A stretch of DNA of 64,000 nucleotides from Paramacrobiotus metropolitanus (Eukaryota; Tardigrada; Eutardigrada; Parachela; Macrobiotidae): positions 26,493 through 90,492 of the forward strand of contig NW_026570475.1 in assembly GCF_019649055.1 (NCBI RefSeq), written 5' to 3'. The notes under the pieces were generated by a model, which saw nothing but the letters and a program-made list of their open reading frames with translations, made no database searches and had not been told where the DNA came from. The position numbers and the translations under genes are program-made. Below are positions 37,098 through 46,727 of the stretch, piece after piece. Each line of letters starts with the position of its first letter. The stretch's first letter is position 1.

Positions 37098-37694
37098 TTA
37101 AATAATTATCCAGCCTGATCCGTTCTGGGTACGGGCTGCTGCTTTTTGCATGCGAGTCCGATAATCTAATATTTCATGCGGTGTAAGTTTCTTAAGCTCT
37201 CGTTGTAAGGGCTGACGCTGTGGCATAGTCCGCTTCCGGCGGTCGGCAAATAGTTCACGTATTGTTTCGGGATCGATGTCTGTAGAAGAGCTCTCGTGCT
37301 CGCTGTCTGGTGACGTTTGCGCAATGTTCATAGGGGATGAAGCAGGACGCTTACGGCGTTTTTTCTCCCCGGTTGAGTGGGTAAAACGGCGTTTAGTCTT
37401 GGGTTTAGTAGGGGGAATAAGCTTTTTATGTGCAATCAGAGGAGAGGGTAAGGGCTGAGTTTCAAGTGGGTTTGTTGTATCCATCGCGCGTGGCTTTAAT
37501 GCTAGAAATCTTTGTAAATTTGCTGACATACGATTTGCCTTTTCCCACTCTGAAAGCTTAGGATCGTTAAGAGTCTCAGCCGTAAGTTCACCAAGCGATA
37601 GAATTTTATGCGCCTCCGGGGGAGCATGATTAAGTACAATGTCACTCTCTACATCCTTCAAGTTCCTCTTCGGCACAATATAATAAGTTTCCAT
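37098..37694 (-). CDS. Basic conserved Polinton protein of unknown function
   Basis: 198 aa, intact, between the 110-aa core-like gene and integrase. The N-terminus (M-E-T-Y-Y-I-V-P) and a helical block around residues 45-65 resemble the hydrophilic protein that usually precedes integrase in Polinton/adintovirus elements. The middle is rich in Pro/Lys with nuclear-localisation-like clusters (K-T-K-R-R-F, K-K-R-R-K-R-P), then an acidic Ser-rich stretch, and a basic tail. No enzymatic motif. Its stop is about 70 bases from the integrase frame. A packaging or nuclear role is possible but not shown. Confidence 0.55.
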   Translation of the reverse strand: METYYIVPKRNLKDVESDIVLNHAPPEAHKILSLGELTAETLNDPKLSEWEKANRMSANLQRFLALKPRAMDTTNPLETQPLPSPLIAHKKLIPPTKPKTKRRFTHSTGEKKRRKRPASSPMNIAQTSPDSEHESSSTDIDPETIRELFADRRKRTMPQRQPLQRELKKLTPHEILDYRTRMQKAAARTQNGSGWIII

Positions 37695-37704
37695 TTGTGT
37701 AATT

Positions 37705-38037
37705 TTATAGGCGACTTGTCAAAGCAGTTACAGCTGCAGAAGCTAAAATAGGCAGCAAAGCCGGTAAAAACCCACCACTTTGTAAAACTAATTTCTTCTT
37801 TCGAATAGGTAGGCGTGGAGTAGCGAGTGCTTTAATTGACTTTTTATATCTTTGACAGGTTTTCAAATCCTGCGGCTTTAGTTTGACTCGCCCTTTCAGT
37901 ATATTTAAAGCCATTTCCTCTAATCCTCGTACGTGCCGTCCGGAACAGCATGATGTGAAGATTTTTCTTTGACGTGATCGCGGTAACTGGTTGAGAACTG
38001 TTAAAAGCGGGGAAAGGTATGCTATTTTTTCAGACAT
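37705..38037 (-). CDS. Small Polinton core-like protein with C-terminal hydrophobic segment
   Basis: 110 aa. The pattern E-M-A-L-N-I-L-K-G-R-V-K-L, then a basic stretch with K-K-K-L-V-L-Q-S-G-G-F-L-P-A-L-L-P, and an Ala/Leu-rich end recurs in Polinton-like elements and in some parvovirus-like hybrids. The Q-x-G-G-F-L motif before a hydrophobic tail suggests a membrane-active or core peptide. The start codon overlaps the end of the ATPase by 16 bases in another frame, implying coupled organisation. The function is inferred. Confidence 0.65.
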   Translation of the reverse strand: MSEKIAYLSPLLTVLNQLPRSRQRKIFTSCCSGRHVRGLEEMALNILKGRVKLKPQDLKTCQRYKKSIKALATPRLPIRKKKLVLQSGGFLPALLPILASAAVTALTSRL

Positions 38038-38696
38038 GTTTCTGAATAAATCCTCATAGTTTCTTTTGGGAAAATGTGTGAACGTAGCCTTAAATAAGCT
38101 GGGCAGTGGGGGGTTAAATCAATAAGCAACGGTTGGAATGGCTCTGAAGTAGCTTTCGCATATGCGTTGGCGAGATATTTAAGCCCCATTTGTCGTGACA
38201 AAATATTGACTTGACCGACATCTCTAGCGTTTTTGAAAAGCACGAGATATTGACAGTTTAGACTAATATCTCGCATAGCTTTCCCTTGTTTGTACAGGTT
38301 TTGTGTGATATGAATAACGCTTAAGTTCCGGTGGTGTATGCCTTGTGTGAAAAGATTGCTAGCTTTATCCGACTTTGCCACATCGGTAGCTAAATCATCA
38401 ATTATCAATAAATTCTCAACCGACCTGTCAAAAAAGTCCTCATCTTCTATAATTGGCGATAAACCTTTAACGAACTCAATTTTCGGACACAAAGCTTGAA
38501 TTTTAAGAAACGCTTCCTGCCATTGTCCATAGGCATAAACTATACGGGTTGGTTCTTTTACCATTACTTGATCCCGGAATTCTATAAGCTTAAGCACAAA
38601 TGTTGATTTACCGCCCATTGTAGGGCCGCAAATTAACATGCCGAATGGATTTTTCAGCTTTGGTTTTTCAGATAATTCGCAATATCCAGCCATCAT
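38022..38696 (-). CDS. FtsK/A32-type genome-packaging ATPase
   Basis: About 224 aa from the ATG at 38696. It has a Walker A motif G-P-T-M-G-G-K-S-T (about residues 24-32) and Walker B L-L-I-I-D-D-L (about 96-102), followed by H-I-T-Q-N-L-Y, a sensor-like block. The size and motif spacing match the DNA-packaging ATPase of Polintons, adintoviruses and relatives, which pumps the genome into the capsid. The frame is open further upstream, but that part is antisense to the TBP-like gene and carries no family resemblance. The start is therefore placed at the tandem ATGs at 38696/38693, directly before A-G-Y-C-E-L-S. Confidence 0.9.
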   Translation of the reverse strand: MMAGYCELSEKPKLKNPFGMLICGPTMGGKSTFVLKLIEFRDQVMVKEPTRIVYAYGQWQEAFLKIQALCPKIEFVKGLSPIIEDEDFFDRSVENLLIIDDLATDVAKSDKASNLFTQGIHHRNLSVIHITQNLYKQGKAMRDISLNCQYLVLFKNARDVGQVNILSRQMGLKYLANAYAKATSEPFQPLLIDLTPHCPAYLRLRSHIFPKETMRIYSETCLKK

Positions 38697-39267
38697 GGCA
38701 TTAATTAGAAATGTCATTGCCACGGCAAGCCTACAATGTGCCTTGGACCTCAAACATATCGCAGAATCCTTACGCCTTAAATACAATCCACGCACATTCT
38801 CGGGTCTAACAGTAAGAAGTTGTGAACCATACAAGAGTCACTGCCAAGTGTACAGTAACGGTAAAATCACCGTCAATGGAGCGACTTCGGAGCGAGAAGC
38901 AGAATCTCTATGTGACATGTACTGTGACGATTTGAAGCGTTTGGGATACCAGTGTCGTGTGGCAGACTTTAATGTGGTAAATATTATTGCCTGCATGGAT
39001 CTAAACCGTAAACTACGTTTGGAGAACGTCTATACGGAACTGTTAAAGATCTTTAGATGTGTCTGGTATGAACCAGAGATATTTTGTGGTTTAAATGTTC
39101 GAATTTGCCACGCATGTTGCACTACTGGATTTAAGTGCCAAGCAAAATGTGACGCTCCGACTTTTGTAATTTTTACTTCAGGTAAAGTGAACATGTTGGG
39201 TGCAAAAAGCGAAGCACAAGTCAGATTAGCAGAAGCTCTATTTAAGCAAAATGTTCATGTTCAGTAA
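38695..39267 (+). CDS. TATA-binding protein (TBP)-like protein encoded in the element
   Basis: 190 aa, uninterrupted. It shows the two direct repeats of the TBP saddle: Y-N-P-R-T-F-S-G-L-T-V-R and Y-S-N-G-K-I-T-V-N-G-A in repeat 1; Y-E-P-E-I-F-C-G-L-N-V-R and F-T-S-G-K-V-N-M-L-G-A-K-S-E in repeat 2. Of the four DNA-kinking phenylalanine positions, three are Phe (35, 130, 160) and one is Tyr (53). The two central Asn contacts are present (N6, N96). Repeat 2 carries an extra segment of about 12 residues rich in cysteine (C138-x2-C141 and C148-x3-C152). In cells TBP nucleates transcription initiation; here it could direct host polymerase to the element's promoters. It is the only gene of the element on this strand. 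Its start overlaps the ATPase start head-to-head, and its 3' end is 13 bases from the convergent glycoprotein gene. Confidence 0.9.
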   Translation: MALIRNVIATASLQCALDLKHIAESLRLKYNPRTFSGLTVRSCEPYKSHCQVYSNGKITVNGATSEREAESLCDMYCDDLKRLGYQCRVADFNVVNIIACMDLNRKLRLENVYTELLKIFRCVWYEPEIFCGLNVRICHACCTTGFKCQAKCDAPTFVIFTSGKVNMLGAKSEAQVRLAEALFKQNVHVQ

Positions 39268-39280
39268 AAATAAAAATGGG

Positions 39281-39828
39281 CTATTGTGCTCGCAAATTTA
39301 GCAAGTTTCGCATACGACGGCTTTTACGATACTCTTGCACACGACGCTCCTGCAACGGGGCCCATTCATCATATCCACGCGGATGGAAGTCGATCTTGCA
39401 GCAATATTGTGCTACTTGCATGACGCGCCCTGGATAAATATTCAAGTCCGAATCGCCATTCACAGGCCGTTCAATGTCTAAAAGCATTTCACGCTTTGTC
39501 TGATGAGGTGAGGTACAGTTCAGGTTGGTAGGAGTGTTTAACAGTAGTTCTGTCTGGTTCCGGACTTTTCGGTGGATAAAATTGCTGGAAATGATCCTGC
39601 AGAACCATCCATCCACTGTGATGTAATCCCCGGGTTCATTTGTTTGCTTCCATGACTCGTTTTCGGTATGGAGCTGTTGTTCTTCGCTCGTCAGGCTGCC
39701 TAAGATCACATTAAATCATTTGAGGCACGCTGTCAAAACCGCCTCATACATGTATACATACCGATAAGGGCACCGTGCCCAATGGCAATAGTAAAGACAA
39801 AAAAATACAAAGCGATCATGCAAGCCAT
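39281..39828 (-). CDS. Signal-peptide protein, putative secreted glycoprotein
   Basis: Two exons (39762-39828, 39281-39699) around a 62-nt GT-AG intron give 161 aa; the exon sum is divisible by three. Without splicing the hydrophobic start is lost. Residues about 4-20 are a hydrophobic signal or anchor (I-A-L-Y-F-F-V-F-T-I-A-I), followed by a polar domain with three N-glycosylation sequons (N-E-S, N-Q-T, N-C-T) and four cysteines including a C-C pair. The C-terminus is basic. I do not recognise the family. It would enter the secretory route as a surface or secreted protein. The gene sits between the TBP-like and BIR-like genes. Confidence 0.6.
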
Positions 39829-39889
39829 TTCAAGAGCCTGGCATCGAATTCGACTACGACTTTTACTGCGGCGACATGTGCTTAAATAC

Positions 39890-40399
39890 TTACAAGATCA
39901 TAGACGTTATTTGACTGTCCGTTAGTGGCAAGTATCTCGGTAGGTCACGAGGCATAAAAACGCCATCTTTTTGAACGATGCTCTCGTTTTGCAAAAACAA
40001 TTCAGCTCGATCACATCCTTTGATATAATGATGTCGATACCATACAAGAATGTACTCAATCTCGGACTTGTACGCAAAATCCATGCCACACTTTCCGCAT
40101 TTCAAGTACCCCAGGTTAAGAAATCCTAATTTATCGAGCTTTGTGGCCTGCTTACAGCTAGGGAACTGGAAACTATTTAACCTCTCACTTAGATTACGAT
40201 GGTTAATCAATGGTTCCGGTTCAGTTATCCCACAGACGTGTAAATCGGTGGCAGCCGTATGCCAGGAGACAAAGCGACCACATCGCCTGCACATTACACG
40301 ATCAACATAGTGAAAGCCTAAGTTAACAAACTTGATGACCTCCCGTTTATTCAAATCACGCAACTTTTCAAATGACGAACTACACTGTGAGACAGACAT
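39890..40399 (-). CDS. Two-domain zinc protein resembling BIR/IAP
   Basis: 169 aa, intact, starting at an ATG. There are two similar modules. The first has L-G-F-H-Y-V, C-R-R-C-G-R-F-V-S-W and a trailing H-x-C. The second has R-L-N-S-F, L-G-F-L-N-L-G, C-G-K-C-G, then W-Y-R-H-H and C (C-x2-C-x18/19-H-x4/5-C). The order F, GF, CxxC, W, H, C is that of BIR domains in inhibitor-of-apoptosis proteins, which block caspases or signalling and are carried by several large insect viruses. The spacing in module 1 is short, so it may not fold as a true BIR. No RING finger is seen. An unrelated zinc-binding protein is the main alternative. Confidence 0.5.
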   Translation of the reverse strand: MSVSQCSSSFEKLRDLNKREVIKFVNLGFHYVDRVMCRRCGRFVSWHTAATDLHVCGITEPEPLINHRNLSERLNSFQFPSCKQATKLDKLGFLNLGYLKCGKCGMDFAYKSEIEYILVWYRHHYIKGCDRAELFLQNESIVQKDGVFMPRDLPRYLPLTDSQITSMIL

Positions 40400-40722
40400 T
40401 TTCTAGTCGGAAAATAGCAAATGACTAAAGAAGTTTATAGATGCAGTTGCTTTTATACGGTTGACATAAACCATGTTAATTCGCGCGCGATGATACTTTA
40501 AACCATTACCAATAGATTAAAGAAAAAATTCAATGTTTAAAAGAGCAAAGGTAATAAAACAACTCTAACCCGTCACCAGTAAGAACAAAATAGTCATCAA
40601 ACTAGAACGATACGATTAATTCGCGCGCGGGGGCCGGGGCGGCGGAGAGTTCTCAGCGCGTAAGCGCTGAGAACGTTCCTCTGCCCAACACCCCTCCAGT
40701 CCGAAGGCTTCCTTGGATATAG
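40400..40722. promoter_or_regulatory. Intergenic region with repeated CGCG motif and hairpin
   Basis: Between the BIR-like gene and the 356-aa gene. An exact 14-mer, ttaattcgcgcgcg, occurs at 40476-40489 and 40616-40629. A perfect 11-bp-stem hairpin (gttctcagcgc, loop gtaa, complement) lies at 40649-40674 in a GC-rich patch. Both genes point the same way, so this holds the 3' end of the 356-aa gene and the promoter of the BIR-like gene. The repeats could be regulatory sites or part of a replication origin; the sequence alone does not tell. Confidence 0.4.
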
Positions 40723-42096
40723 TCAGCTCTGAGTAGCAAACCAATCATCATCATCCAAGATGCTTTCACCTTTGTCGTCAACTTTAGTTCCAAAGTACTC
40801 AAGCGGCATACGCAGTTGTTCCTGGCAAATGGCAGGTAGCTTATCCAAGATGACTCCTTCATTTTTCTTGAGGAACTCCCGGACATCCATATCGTACAAG
40901 CTCGTGATGGTACGATCGCCCCAGCTGTGGTGTAGAAGAACCATGGCCTTAGTCAGGCTCTCCAGGTCCTGCAGCATGTCATCACGGTGGTTGAAGTGGT
41001 AGAACAGCTTCCCGTGGGTGGTGAAAGGACAGTTGTTGTGATTGGCACCGACTTTTGAAGTCTTGCAGGCCAGGACGTCCTTCTGGCATTCCAGGCACTG
41101 AGCTTTCATGCGACGAATCCAGCACTCGAATCCCTGTTCCGGCAGTGCCTCCAAAATCGGCTTGAAGCTAGGCTCGACTGCAGACAGCTTTTGATGCAGA
41201 CCGGCTTTTTCAAAAACTTTCACGGACTCGGTAAAAATCTTGTCCTGGTCGATAAAGTTCATCAACGAATCCCAATTGGCGGAGCTAGGCAAAAGGGAAA
41301 ACAGATAAATACAGATGCTTGTCGTAATTCATTGAAGAAAAGTAAAATATTTAACTAAAACAGGTTTTCAAATCCAAGGTGTATGGCGAAACGTTTCAGC
41401 ACTTAATCCTTATAAGCTAACGGCTAGACTATAAGGATTAACTGCCAAACTTTTCAACCACAAAAGTTTCAAAACTATGAAAAGGTCATTTACAGGTTGG
41501 AAAAAAACATTCTTACATCAACGAAATCCCCGCATCATCCGGAGTGATATCCCTTCGTCCATTCTCCCGGGTTTCGAACTTAAATCTTGTAAAATTAGCA
41601 TATGCTGTCCTTGCTTTTGACTTTTGAGGATCGCTATAAAAAAGAATTTTATGCTGAAGCTAGTATAAAATATTTTGGTTATATAAATCGTTAAAAAATC
41701 ACACCGTAAAATTAAAGCTTCTGAAGCTGACCTCCAAGTAAAGTTGACGTAAATGTCGTTGCCAAGACAGATCATGGTGCCGGCGTTATCATTGTTGTAG
41801 GTCTGAACCATCTGGAACTGCTTGCTGATTTGGATCCCGCACAATGTGGCCATCTGGCTTGCTGAAAGCACAATGTGCTTTTGCGTTGGCTTCCATCCCT
41901 TGGATCGATCTTGGGTGAAGTCTCCAAGGATATAACTTAAAACGTTTTTAACCAGACGTATGCAGACAAACTTATCTATTCCAATTTTATAAACCGGAAA
42001 TCCCTCAAACTCAAACGCCTCCTTGTGGGGCGACATTTTGTAAATCTTATCCCTCTCATCCTGGCAATCACCATTAGTGCGCTTACGCATGGACAT
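40723..42096 (-). CDS. 356-aa orphan protein of the element, three exons
   Basis: Exons 41705-42096, 41517-41633 and 40723-41284 with GT-AG introns of 71 and 232 nt; the sum is divisible by three. The start is the ATG at 42096, just upstream of a basic stretch (M-R-K-R-T); the open frame continues upstream but loses character. The protein has several Cys/His residues in the last exon (C-L-E-C-Q and N-N-C-P-F-T-T-H), possibly one zinc site, and an acidic end (D-D-D-D-W). I recognise no family. It lies next to the polymerase gene on the same strand, so a replication-linked role such as DNA binding is conceivable but unproven. Confidence 0.6.
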
Positions 42097-42355
42097 TTTC
42101 TCTGGCTTATAGAAAGAATTTACCGGAAGAAGAAACAAACGTCTGGAGAATGTCATCAAAAACCAAAAACAAAACGTTTTTAAAGCTCGGTTCCAGCTTT
42201 TATACCACATTTAGAAAGGGGACGAGCGATGAATAGTTTCCGATATAAAGTTCGTTGGCACCCTTGATATAATGCCTGCTTTTTTATATCATCAAATCTT
42301 TGCAACCCCGCAACCAGGCCATGATCTTTATTGTCTTTTTTTTTCAACAACAATA

Positions 42356-45300
42356 TCAGTTTTGCGATTTAAAACCAAAAGGCAAGGTCGAATAATCATC
42401 TAACAAACGCCTCTTATCGTAAACGATCTGAAATTTTTTCCTCATATCACAATGACTAATTGAAAAATTTTTCGAATTTCGTTTAATCAAATCTTTATAC
42501 GTGACGACTAATGCACGGGGTCCTGGCTCCGTTATCATCCGATACATGCTTTCAAAATTAAGAATTTTCCGGGTAGCATAATCCAGAGTTATTCCTTTAA
42601 TTTTACAGGAGGTCTTTGACTTGCTGGTTACGTAACTGTATGATTTCGGCCCAGTTGAACAGAAGTGAGTAATATGCAGGTCCTCATCGAGCTCACTGGT
42701 CAGCATCCCCAAGGTGGACCCCGTTTCAAATAACTGCTCACCTCGTTTTTGAATAAAGATTATGCTATCCTGCAGCAACAGAATTTTATTACGTCTTCAT
42801 TACTGAAAGTGTCTTTCAAGCTTACCGTGTCGAAATACAGTAAGCGATCTCCTGCTGTGAACATGAATTTCAATAAGCGCAGCCGGGCGTATGCCGTAGT
42901 AAACCTGATGAATAGATTTACAGCAATAAAAACTTGAATATCTTTAATAATAATAAAAAAAAACCTACGCCGCTAGAACAACATTCGTCTTGGGATCCGT
43001 AGAAACCGCCTCTTCTTCTGTCTTGTACTTGAGCTGAAGAATCTCTTGTCCAACAAGATTCCAGTCGCACACCTTGAAAACTGCCGAAGTGAGATATCGA
43101 TGAAATTCCTCGGCTGTTTTCAGGAAAACAGTCTTGGTTTTATTTGGTTTCATGCCAAGTCTTCCCCAAAAGCTAAACATCAAACAATGAAAAAAATGAG
43201 AATGCCTTCAGAGCACTTAGATAATACCTGTTGAGACAGAGCTTTGCTAACTGACGAAGTCCTGGATTATACTTTATGTTCTCCTTTCGCAGAAGCACTC
43301 CTTCCGTAAGAAGCACATGTTGAATATAGCGGTCCTTATCTTCTTCCGTTTTCACATCCGGAGGGTAGCCTGAAGCTTCCATTTTCAAAGCGAGGAATAA
43401 ATTTATATATTCCTCAAACATGCGTTCCATTCTGGATTCGTAGTGCCAAACTTCAAAAATTTCTTTCACAATGTAGCCATTTTTCACCGCTTCCTCGACC
43501 TCAATAGTGCACCAAGTTCCTGTTATACACCGTTCCACATCCGTGTGTGGACAATCCTCATTAAACTGCTTTTGGGCGCACGCTTGACATAACGTAAAAA
43601 TTAGTTTGTCGTTATACCGCGCGGGCAGAACCGGAATTTTCAGATTTGACGGTGGTAAAACCTTGCATTTTACAAGTCCAAAATATTCAGAGATATCTTT
43701 GAAGTCTTTCCTTATCTTCTTGTGCGGACCAGTTGGGTATGTTTTATATTTGCAAACGTACTAAACAGAAAGAACAACAGAAAAAAATTACCATATCACA
43801 AATTTTGGAAGGAAAAAGCAGGAAAGGATTGAACTAATTGTACAATGCTAGTAGGAAAAACTTACGGGATATTCAGAAGTGACATCCAGATACTGAATTT
43901 CCTCATCCGAATTTGCTTCATGATTCAACACTGTTGCATTCACTCTACCTCCTAAATATAAAATTGTATATAAAATTAAAATTTTTTTTCTTGCAATTTG
44001 GATTAAAAATACCATAAAGCGCGTCTCGCGGTTGCAGTTGATCTATTAAGATAGTTTCTTCAAACACATCCCTCATTTCTGGGTCATTCTTCAGGGTCGC
44101 CTCCAGTTCACATTCCCACATTGTAACAATTTTCAAACCTAGTCTTCGTAAGATCTCCTCCCGCTTCATTGTTGACCAGTATAATTCTTCCATTGTAACA
44201 TTTTGGAGAGGGTGGAGAGTTTTAGGGTTTTTACAGGTATGCCCATGGTGCAAACAACCTGTAAATTCAAAATCTTGTTTTAGAAAACAGCCGGAAACTG
44301 AACAATTTTTCAAGCAAATTTACCGTAAAATTCATATACGGTTTGCGATTCCTCGTCAAAGCCATCGAATCGATACTTCCCGTAGTGAAATTCTCTCTGT
44401 AGGTTTATTTTCTTTGTGGTTTCTACGTAGGTCAGCCATTTCGATCCAATCACTGAGTTTGTGTGTTTCGTCACGGGTTGAATAATTTCGATCTGGTTCT
44501 CCTCTAAGATTTTCGCGCGCCAGAAGAAAAGACATACCGCAGAAATGGTAATGCCAGAGGAAAAAATGCATAAGCCTCCCGAAATTTCTTTGAAAAGGTT
44601 TCGAAGTTGCAACGCGCAGCTTCGTAGTGTTGTGACGTCTTGGTTGCAGTATGTCAAAAGCTGCTTGTTAATATCGTAAAGGTTATTACTAATCTTTTTA
44701 TCGGTCTCGTACCAACTAAGAAATTCATTTTGATCCTTCTTGCTCATTCTTGAAAATCCGAACTCTTCAACGTCCGGATATGGAATCACACGGCCCCAGT
44801 AGGCTGGACGATTTAACTGGTGTGGAAAATTGCCTTTCACCTCTTCCACTCCAAACGATTTTGCCCATTCTTTTAAACTTAATGGTACGTAATTAAGAGT
44901 GTCGCGAAATTTTATCCCAAACTCTCTGTCTCTCAAAGACATAATTTTAGATCCGTTTATTATCACATCCGGTGTCTGTCCATTTCGCACCAGATAATCT
45001 GTGATGAAATATCCATCAAATCTGTAAAAATGTATTTGTTATCGAAAGATGAAGCAGTTGGATAAATAAAAAGTCAAAACAGGAGGTCAAAGCTTACCCG
45101 CGAAAGTTGTGAGCCAAGCAGAAATATCCCTTGAATTTTTTTTGGAAAATAAAATCACAAAGCTCGTCCGAGATGTCTGCTCCTAAATCAGCTGCGTTTG
45201 CTGGAAAATGGAAGCTTTCTACACCTTCTTCATTCAAAACTTGCAAGACTGCATAGTTCGGTATGAAACGACCATCAGCGCCAGGATAGGTTTCGAAATC

Positions 45301-46569
45301 AAGAAACATAAATCTTGATTTACGATGTTGATTTAATACCTCTTCGGTGATTTTTTCTTTTCGCATATAGCAGTGATGTTCTGTGGGCATTACATGCCTA
45401 CAACATGTTGGGCAAAAGATCTCGCCACACAGGTGCACGCCACATTCTTTTTTACGACCAGCAAGCCACACGTACCGCGAACAGTTGGAGCAGATGAAAG
45501 ACGTGTCGCAGATTCTCTTTCCTTCTTCTCCTTTCTTATGAGCATGGAAACACTCAGGACTCTTGAAACCACTTAGACCGCAGTCCTTACATGTCGCGTT
45601 CTCTTCACCTTTACAGCTTCTCCGGAAGCAGAGTTTGCATACAGCTTTACATCGATGGTTAAGTTTATTTGAATAAGGTTTATTGCACTCGTAGCACCAG
45701 TATGAGGTCTCGTACCATCCAGTCAGAGAACGGATCACATCAAAATGATTGTTGTGATAAAGAAGCAATATTTTCTTTTCTCTTACAGGGCCGGAAAAAA
45801 CAATAGAATTACACAGCTCCAGTTGTACGACGATGATCATATATTCCGGTAGAAAATCTTGTATTCTCCGAACTTCCTCCAATCCACACGGAGCAAGTGG
45901 TAATTTCGCCAATTTCATCAGTTCTTTAGCTAGCTTCCCCTGCTTACTAGCGTCAGGCTTCTGGGACTTTCTTGCTTTTGTTTTTGAAAGTGTTTGGTAC
46001 AGTTTTTCATCGTTATCCGCTAAAGCTTTTGCAGTCACAACCGCTCTGGCGAGGCATAAGTCATCATTATTCCTTATTTGTAAAATAGAGGTTTTTTTAA
46101 AAAGCTTCTGCTCAATCGCCTTAGAAACGTAGCCTCTTCCTAAGGGTTTTTCAGCATGTTCAATCCATATATTAAACGAGTCATCAAGTCGAAATTGTTG
46201 ATTACTCTGAAGGACTTTACTGACTTCCGCCATCACTATCTCAGTTGTAATTTGATCCCTTGGTATAGGACCGACATGGATGGGGATAGTTAAAGTTTTA
46301 GAATCGAGCCTTACTTTGGTAATATGATGATCTGGCACCCCATCCAAGACTTTAGCCAGTAAATAATCGAAAAAACTAAAAATCACGTTGATTATGTCAT
46401 CGACCGGAAACTGCTCGTGGTTTGTAAGACGGGCTTCATAGCAATCAAATGTTGCGCCAAATTTTCTTGATCGATGGCTACCAATAGGTTTTATTGAAAA
46501 AACATCATCCATCACCAAAGGTTCATGAGCATCCGCTTCGTCTACATTCATAGTTTCTTCCATATTCAC
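42356..46569 (-). CDS. Polinton family B DNA polymerase (protein-primed type), eight exons
   Basis: Exons 45098-46569, 44324-45021, 44013-44258, 43866-43951, 43228-43760, 42969-43172, 42826-42904 and 42356-42769, all GT-AG introns of 55-105 nt, total 3732 nt (1243 codons). The N-terminal about 400 residues include the Cys/His-rich region usual in Polinton polymerases (about 290-410). Exonuclease motifs: D-F-E-T (about 424), N-F-R-G-F-D (about 488-493), Y-C-N-Q-D (about 615-619). Polymerase motifs: D-V-T-S-E-Y-P (about 828-834), K-L-C-L-N-S-F-W-G (about 1008-1016) and D-T-D-S (about 1105-1108). It would replicate the linear element from a protein primer. Catalytic residues are intact; motif A has S-E-Y-P where S-L-Y-P is usual. 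Confidence 0.93.
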
Positions 46570-46727
46570 CCGTAAATTTATTTACTGAACAGTGTAAGAA
46601 TGTGTATAAAATGAAAGGATGGAGTACGATGAAAGATTACCAAGTGGTGTTGAAACAGAACTCAATAAGGTATTTGCTATTGAAAAAGCGTAAAATGAAG
46701 TTAAAGGCGCTTATTTATCAACATTGT

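Noticed and set aside
38697-38834. N-terminal extension of the ATPase frame across the TBP-like gene
   Set aside because: It is the antisense of the conserved TBP start and has no resemblance to packaging ATPases; the tandem ATGs fit better.
39281-39400. C-C...D-F...G-Y-D-E-W in the glycoprotein, reminiscent of TGF-beta ligands
   Set aside because: The remaining cysteine-knot residues are missing after this block, so the likeness is probably accidental.
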